From NCBI GenBank assembly GCA_947178015.1, contig CAMWWW010000139.1, forward strand, positions 1-6,418: a stretch of 6,418 nt of DNA, given 5' to 3'. This DNA is from an uncultured Clostridia bacterium (GTDB lineage: Bacteria > Bacillota > Clostridia > Lachnospirales > Lachnospiraceae). Below are positions 6,300 through 6,418 of this stretch, one piece after another; position 1 is the stretch's first letter; each line of letters starts with the position of its first letter. Both the position numbers and the translations under genes were made by a program. Below the pieces are notes generated by a model. That model had not been told where the DNA came from. It was given only the letters and a program-made list of their open reading frames with translations, and ran no database searches.

Positions 6300-6329
6300 T
6301 TATTTTGGGAAAAGCTTGATCCAAAATAA
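6300..6329. repeat. inverted repeat downstream of sufB
   Basis: TTATTTTGG (6300-6308) and CCAAAATAA (6321-6329) are perfect 9-bp arms around a 12-nt loop containing AAGCTT. There is no T-run after the 3' arm on either strand, so it is a weak terminator at best. The arms are about two helical turns apart, and the right arm overlaps the -35 and spacer of the next promoter, so an operator is also possible. Confidence 0.65.
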
Positions 6330-6344
6330 GCGCAAAAGTATAAA
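6316..6344 (+). promoter_or_regulatory. sigma-A promoter reading out of the window
   Basis: TTGATC (6316-6321, 4 of 6) and TATAAA (6339-6344, 5 of 6) are 17 nt apart. The start site would be near 6350. The transcript runs off the right edge of the window. Confidence 0.6.
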
Positions 6345-6349
6345 TTTAT

Positions 6350-6418
6350 ATAGAAGGAATTGATGGTATCATTTTCGGGAAAGGCCCGCACAGAGAACCA
6401 CCTATAGTCCTCCGTCAC
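6350..6418 (+). other. start of an unidentified transcript (leader or small RNA)
   Basis: Downstream of the promoter no long reading frame begins. CGGG (6376-6379) and CCCG (6385-6388) form a GC hairpin with an AAAGG loop. The GC content rises sharply here compared with the AT-rich promoter, as often seen in structured RNAs. I do not recognise a named riboswitch, T-box, 6S, SRP, RNase P or tmRNA start. The remaining sequence lies outside the window. Confidence 0.35.

Noticed and set aside
6363..6407. 14-residue reading frame as a leader peptide
   Set aside because: The ribosome binding site-like AAGGAA is only 3 nt from the ATG, and the peptide shows no regulatory codon run; too weak to call.
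6280..6418. Minus-strand frame open from the right edge into the sufB end
   Set aside because: It is short, has no recognisable family, crosses a promoter and a palindrome, and its AT-rich part reads as low-information residues.

Overview
The window looks like chromosome from an anaerobic, spore-forming member of the Clostridia, most likely close to Lachnospiraceae. The support is an alpha/beta-type small acid-soluble spore protein, a rubrerythrin, the Firmicutes-type lepA-hemW pair, strong AGGAGG-like ribosome binding sites, and a two-gene SufC/SufB-like iron-sulfur system. The taxon is inferred from gene content only. All recognised genes are on the + strand.

Layout: (1) Positions 1-640 are visibly AT-rich. 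They hold a short gene whose C-terminal three quarters is a YoeB/Txe toxin but whose N-terminus is a hydrophobic segment unlike YoeB. No antitoxin is visible. A clear intrinsic terminator follows, then about 160 bases with no recognisable gene, then a good promoter for lepA. (2) lepA (elongation factor 4) and hemW (heme chaperone, radical-SAM family) overlap by 11 nt and form an operon; the hrcA-grpE-dnaK block that often follows them in Firmicutes is not here. (3) A rubrerythrin has its own short promoter region carrying a dyad and a PerR-box-like sequence. (4) A spore protein gene has its ribosome binding site inside a terminator-like hairpin. (5) A consensus TTGACA-17-TATAAT promoter, overlapping the spore-gene stop codon, drives a SufC-like ATPase and a SufB-like scaffold (the minimal SUF or 'SMS' type). 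(6) The window ends with an inverted repeat, another good promoter and the first ~68 nt of an unidentified transcript.

The genes share a loose theme: oxygen and peroxide defence (rubrerythrin), Fe-S cluster building (SufC/SufB pair), a radical-SAM Fe-S protein (HemW), and a spore DNA protector. I find no clearly new multi-gene system. The most unusual signals are regulatory: the hairpin that could hide the spore-protein ribosome binding site in readthrough mRNA, the dyad over the rubrerythrin promoter, and the unidentified leader at the right edge. The chimeric YoeB gene is the main coding oddity.
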